From Pseudomonas putida NBRC 14164 (lineage in GTDB: Bacteria > Pseudomonadota > Gammaproteobacteria > Pseudomonadales > Pseudomonadaceae), in NCBI RefSeq assembly GCF_000412675.1, contig NC_021505.1, positions 5,574,501 to 5,638,500 of the forward strand: a stretch of 64,000 bases of DNA, given 5' to 3'. The notes beneath the pieces were generated by a model that was not told where the DNA came from, made no database searches, and saw only the letters and a list, made by a program, of their open reading frames with translations. Numbering within the stretch: position 1 is the stretch's first letter; each line of letters starts with the position of its first letter. A program made the translations under genes and the position numbers. Of this stretch, positions 61,673 to 64,000 are shown piece by piece.

Positions 61673-62470
61673 TCAATAACCCGGGCTATCGAAGTCGAGT
61701 TTCACCTCAAAGTCCGTGGCCCGCTCCACTCCGGTTTCCAACCGCCCGTCGGCGTGCAGGCGCAACCAGCGGTACCCGGGATGCTCTTCGCTCACCTTGA
61801 AGTCTTCGCTGCCGGCCGCGAACTGAATACAGGTCGAAGGCGTGGCCAGCAGGCGCCGGCCATCGCGCAGCTCGTCCCATTCCTGATGCACATGCCCCCA
61901 CAGCAACGCCCGCACCTGTGGATAAGCCCCGACGATGTCGAACAGGGCCTGGGCATTGCGCAAGCCGATCGGCGCGATCCAGGCGCAGCCGATGTCCACC
62001 GGCTGATGGTGGAAACACACCAGGCAATGTCGTTCGCCCGCCTCTTTCAAGGCGGCTTCCAGCACTGCCAGCTGGTCACGCTCCAGCAGACCGTGTGTCG
62101 CGCCATGCACCGCCGTGTTGAGCATGACAATACGCCAGGCGCCAACATCGGTGACTGCTTGCACCAGCTCCGGGGCCACTTCGGCCATGACCCGGGCCTC
62201 GTCGTGGTTGCCCGGCAACCAGCGGGTGGGCACGGCAAACGGCGCAGTCAGATCCCGGAACGCTTCATAAGAAGCAACGCTGGCGTCCTGGGACAGATCA
62301 CCCGTGCACAACAGCAAGTCGACAAGCGGTTGCTCGCGCCGCACCTGGGCCACCACATGGCGCAGGCTGTCACGGGTATTGAGGCCCAGCATGCTGCCGG
62401 CCGGGTCGGCGAAAAGATGTGCGTCGGTCAGTTGCACCACATGAACAGGGCGCGTGTTGTCTGGGTACAT
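61673..62470 (-). CDS. cpdA: 3',5'-cyclic-AMP phosphodiesterase CpdA
   Basis: A 265-aa metallophosphoesterase hydrolysing cAMP. Metal-binding motifs appear in order: VQLTDAHLF, LCTGDLSQD, WLPGNHDEA, VCFHHQPVD and LLWGHVHQEW. It sets cAMP levels sensed by Vfr/Crp. ATG 62470 lies one base after the DUF1249 stop (TGACATG); a GTG at 62500 inside the upstream gene is less likely. Part of the nudF-DUF1249-cpdA operon, as in E. coli. Confidence 0.95.
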   Translation of the reverse strand: MYPDNTRPVHVVQLTDAHLFADPAGSMLGLNTRDSLRHVVAQVRREQPLVDLLLCTGDLSQDASVASYEAFRDLTAPFAVPTRWLPGNHDEARVMAEVAPELVQAVTDVGAWRIVMLNTAVHGATHGLLERDQLAVLEAALKEAGERHCLVCFHHQPVDIGCAWIAPIGLRNAQALFDIVGAYPQVRALLWGHVHQEWDELRDGRRLLATPSTCIQFAAGSEDFKVSEEHPGYRWLRLHADGRLETGVERATDFEVKLDFDSPGY

Positions 62471-62471
62471 G

Positions 62472-62924
62472 TCAGCGAACGCTTGCCAGTTCGTGGCCAC
62501 AAGCCAGGCAGTGGCTCAGCCATTCACCGAGGAACAGGTTGAGCTGGGCCTTTTCGTCCGGCTGGTGCATGGCCTCATTCGGATACGGGTAAATACTGCG
62601 CAGGCGCCGGGTATGTTCGGCGCTGACCACTTCGGCCATGCGTGCATCATGGTACACCTGCACTTCCAGGTGCGGCACCGGCAGCCACGGCAGGCTGTGC
62701 TCCTGGCGCACATGCAGGGTGGTGGTGTACGGGCAGGCCAGCACCACGTCCAGTACCAGCACGCCGAGCATCTGGTCGCCCTGGGTCATGCCGATGCGGC
62801 GCGAGCTCTGGGTGGTACGCATGTCGGGCAACAGGCGCATCAGCCGGGCGTAGTTGGCCTCGCAGGCAGCCTGCAGCCCGACCAGGTCGACTCGATAGCG
62901 CTCGCGCAGCAGGTTCACTTCCAC
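62472..62924 (-). CDS. DUF1249 family protein (YqiB-like)
   Basis: A 150-aa soluble protein related to E. coli YqiB. It contains CEANYARLMRLLPDMR, LDVVLACPYTTTLHVRQE, and PHLEVQVYHDARMAEVV, ending LSHCLACGHE. Function unknown. The start is GTG 62924, overlapping the nudF end by ten bases. The fixed place between nudF and cpdA in many gammaproteobacteria suggests a shared function or only shared transcription. Confidence 0.92.
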   Translation of the reverse strand: MEVNLLRERYRVDLVGLQAACEANYARLMRLLPDMRTTQSSRRIGMTQGDQMLGVLVLDVVLACPYTTTLHVRQEHSLPWLPVPHLEVQVYHDARMAEVVSAEHTRRLRSIYPYPNEAMHQPDEKAQLNLFLGEWLSHCLACGHELASVR

Positions 62925-63532
62925 ATACCTCGTACTTCGTCACGGTTCAGCGCCAGCCATTGCAAGCCGATGATAGTCGCCGCGTTGCAGATGCGCCCGT
63001 CGCGCACCGCCTGCAAGGCATCCTCGAACGACCACACGCGCACGCGGATGTCTTCGCCCTCTTCTTCCAGGCCATGCAGCCCGCCCGCGCCCTCGCTGCT
63101 GCAACGGCCAAGGAACAGGTGAACGTACTCGTCACTGCCGCCCGGCGACGGGAAGTAGCGGGTCATCGGCCACAAGGCGCTGAACGTCAGGCCGGCTTCT
63201 TCCTCGGCTTCGCGGTGGGCGACTTCCTCGGGTTGCTCATCCTTGTCGATCAGCCCGGCAACCATCTCGATCAGCCAGGGGTTGGCGACCTTGTCCAGTG
63301 CGCCGACGCGGAACTGCTCGATCAGCACCACTTCGTCGCGCAACGGGTCGTAAGGCAGCACACACACCGCATCATGGCGCACAAACAGTTCGCGGCTGAT
63401 CTCGCGGCCCATACCCCCGGCAAACAGCTCGTGGCGCAGGTGCACCTTGTCGAGCTTGTAGAAGCCCTGGAAGCAGTTGGCCCGCTTGACGATCTCGACC
63501 GCCTTGGGCACCGAATTCAACGTGTCTGACAT
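62915..63532 (-). CDS. nudF: ADP-ribose pyrophosphatase NudF
   Basis: A 205-aa Nudix hydrolase splitting ADP-ribose into AMP and ribose 5-phosphate. The Nudix box GLIDKDEQPEEV-AHREAEEEAGL is at about residues 95-117, and VVLIEQFRVGAL and PSPGGSDEYVHLFLG are family segments. ATG 63532 gives MSDTLNSVP. First gene of nudF-DUF1249-cpdA; divergent from the RsiV-like lipoprotein. Confidence 0.95.
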   Translation of the reverse strand: MSDTLNSVPKAVEIVKRANCFQGFYKLDKVHLRHELFAGGMGREISRELFVRHDAVCVLPYDPLRDEVVLIEQFRVGALDKVANPWLIEMVAGLIDKDEQPEEVAHREAEEEAGLTFSALWPMTRYFPSPGGSDEYVHLFLGRCSSEGAGGLHGLEEEGEDIRVRVWSFEDALQAVRDGRICNAATIIGLQWLALNRDEVRGMWK

Positions 63533-63717
63533 GGAAATCCTCGTTACCTCAATCACCGCATCGCGCCATCCTACTCTGCACGCTTTCGCGTTTCACCCCT
63601 TTCCGGCAACCGTTCGCACACTCGGGACAGCGCGTCTTCACTCTGTTAGCTTAGTGGCGAACTGAAGGCCGCGCAGACGGTCAAAGGCCGACTTTTCCCT
63701 GTTCTGCAAGGATCATC

Positions 63718-64000
63718 ATGACACTTGTCAAACTGACTTCCGTGGCCGTGCTGGCACTCGCTCTGGGCGCCTGCCAGAGCCTGTTCACGCCCAACTACCG
63801 GACCCCGCTCGAGGTCAAGCGCGACGCCTGGGAGCATGTCAAACCCGGCTGCAGCGAAAGCGACTGCCCGCTGGTGAACATCGACATGGTCCACTTCCCG
63901 GCCCTGCCCGCGCTCGACGGCATCGTCGAAAAACGCCTTCTGCAACTGACCGAAGACAATCAGCATGGCACCGCGCCAAGCACCTTGCAGGCCTACGAAC
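63718..64000 (+). CDS. RsiV/DUF3298-like lipoprotein (partial, runs off the window)
   Basis: The first 94 codons of a lipoprotein. The signal peptide ends with lipobox ALGACQS (Cys19), after a KLTSVAVLALAL hydrophobic core. The mature part continues NYRTPLEVKRDAWEHVKPGC and NIDMVHFPALPALDGIVEKR, as in Pseudomonas RsiV-family proteins with a DUF3298 domain further on. The remaining domain lies beyond base 64000. AAGGATC precedes ATG 63718. Confidence 0.75.
   Translation, partial: MTLVKLTSVAVLALALGACQSLFTPNYRTPLEVKRDAWEHVKPGCSESDCPLVNIDMVHFPALPALDGIVEKRLLQLTEDNQHGTAPSTLQAYE

Overview
The window is a high-GC gammaproteobacterial chromosome segment. Gene content, gene order and repeats point to Pseudomonas, most likely the P. 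putida group. Supporting points are livKHMGF, pncB-nadE-azu, rpsF-rpsR-rplI-dnaB, hfq-hflXKC, parE/parC, and many copies of the Pseudomonas REP element with the core GCTCCCACAGG. Nearly all of it is core genome, and no integrase, IS element, phage block or CRISPR array was seen.

Layout. 1-2.9 kb: the 3' end of an unidentified gene, an AGE-family sugar isomerase, an SDR oxidoreductase, and a 0.6 kb non-coding stretch rich in DnaA-box-like sites. 2.9-8.0 kb: the branched-chain amino acid ABC transporter livKHMGF on the minus strand, preceded by a perfect sigma-54 promoter and NtrC-like sites. 8.4-12.0 kb: NAD salvage (pncB-nadE), azurin with an ANR-type box, and a LOG-family protein. 12.1-16.3 kb: YgiQ-type radical SAM protein, a DUF3077 protein, and an AT-rich orphan RHS-core gene whose C-terminal domain carries a caspase-like His/Cys pair. 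16.3-23.5 kb: dnaB, rplI, a membrane protein, rpsR, rpsF, rlmB and rnr. 23.7-24.1 kb: two identical tRNA-Leu(CAG) genes.

24.2-29.4 kb: an iron(III) ABC transporter lacking an ATPase gene, a DUF2867-like protein and a chemoreceptor. 29.7-42.0 kb: a long minus-strand block of nnr, tsaE, amiB, mutL, miaA, hfq, hflX, hflK, hflC, then hisZ and purA. 42.1-45.6 kb: queG, a TRIC-type membrane protein, orn and rsgA. 45.8-52.5 kb: motAB behind a FliA-type promoter, an HDOD protein, a sulfurtransferase, psd and serB. 52.6-63.5 kb: a HAMP membrane protein, an orphan PqiC-like lipoprotein, and a compact minus-strand series (nudF, DUF1249, cpdA, yqiA, parE, a phytase-like esterase, a retropepsin-like protease, parC). 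63.7 kb: the start of an RsiV-like lipoprotein.

REP elements occupy many gene ends. They come as perfect inverted pairs of at least three sequence types, often with an outer mini-hairpin. The points most worth following are the RHS/caspase-like gene, the DnaA-box cluster, the sigma-54/NtrC control region of livK with an embedded Cys/His micro-ORF, and tandem micro-ORFs before the LOG gene.
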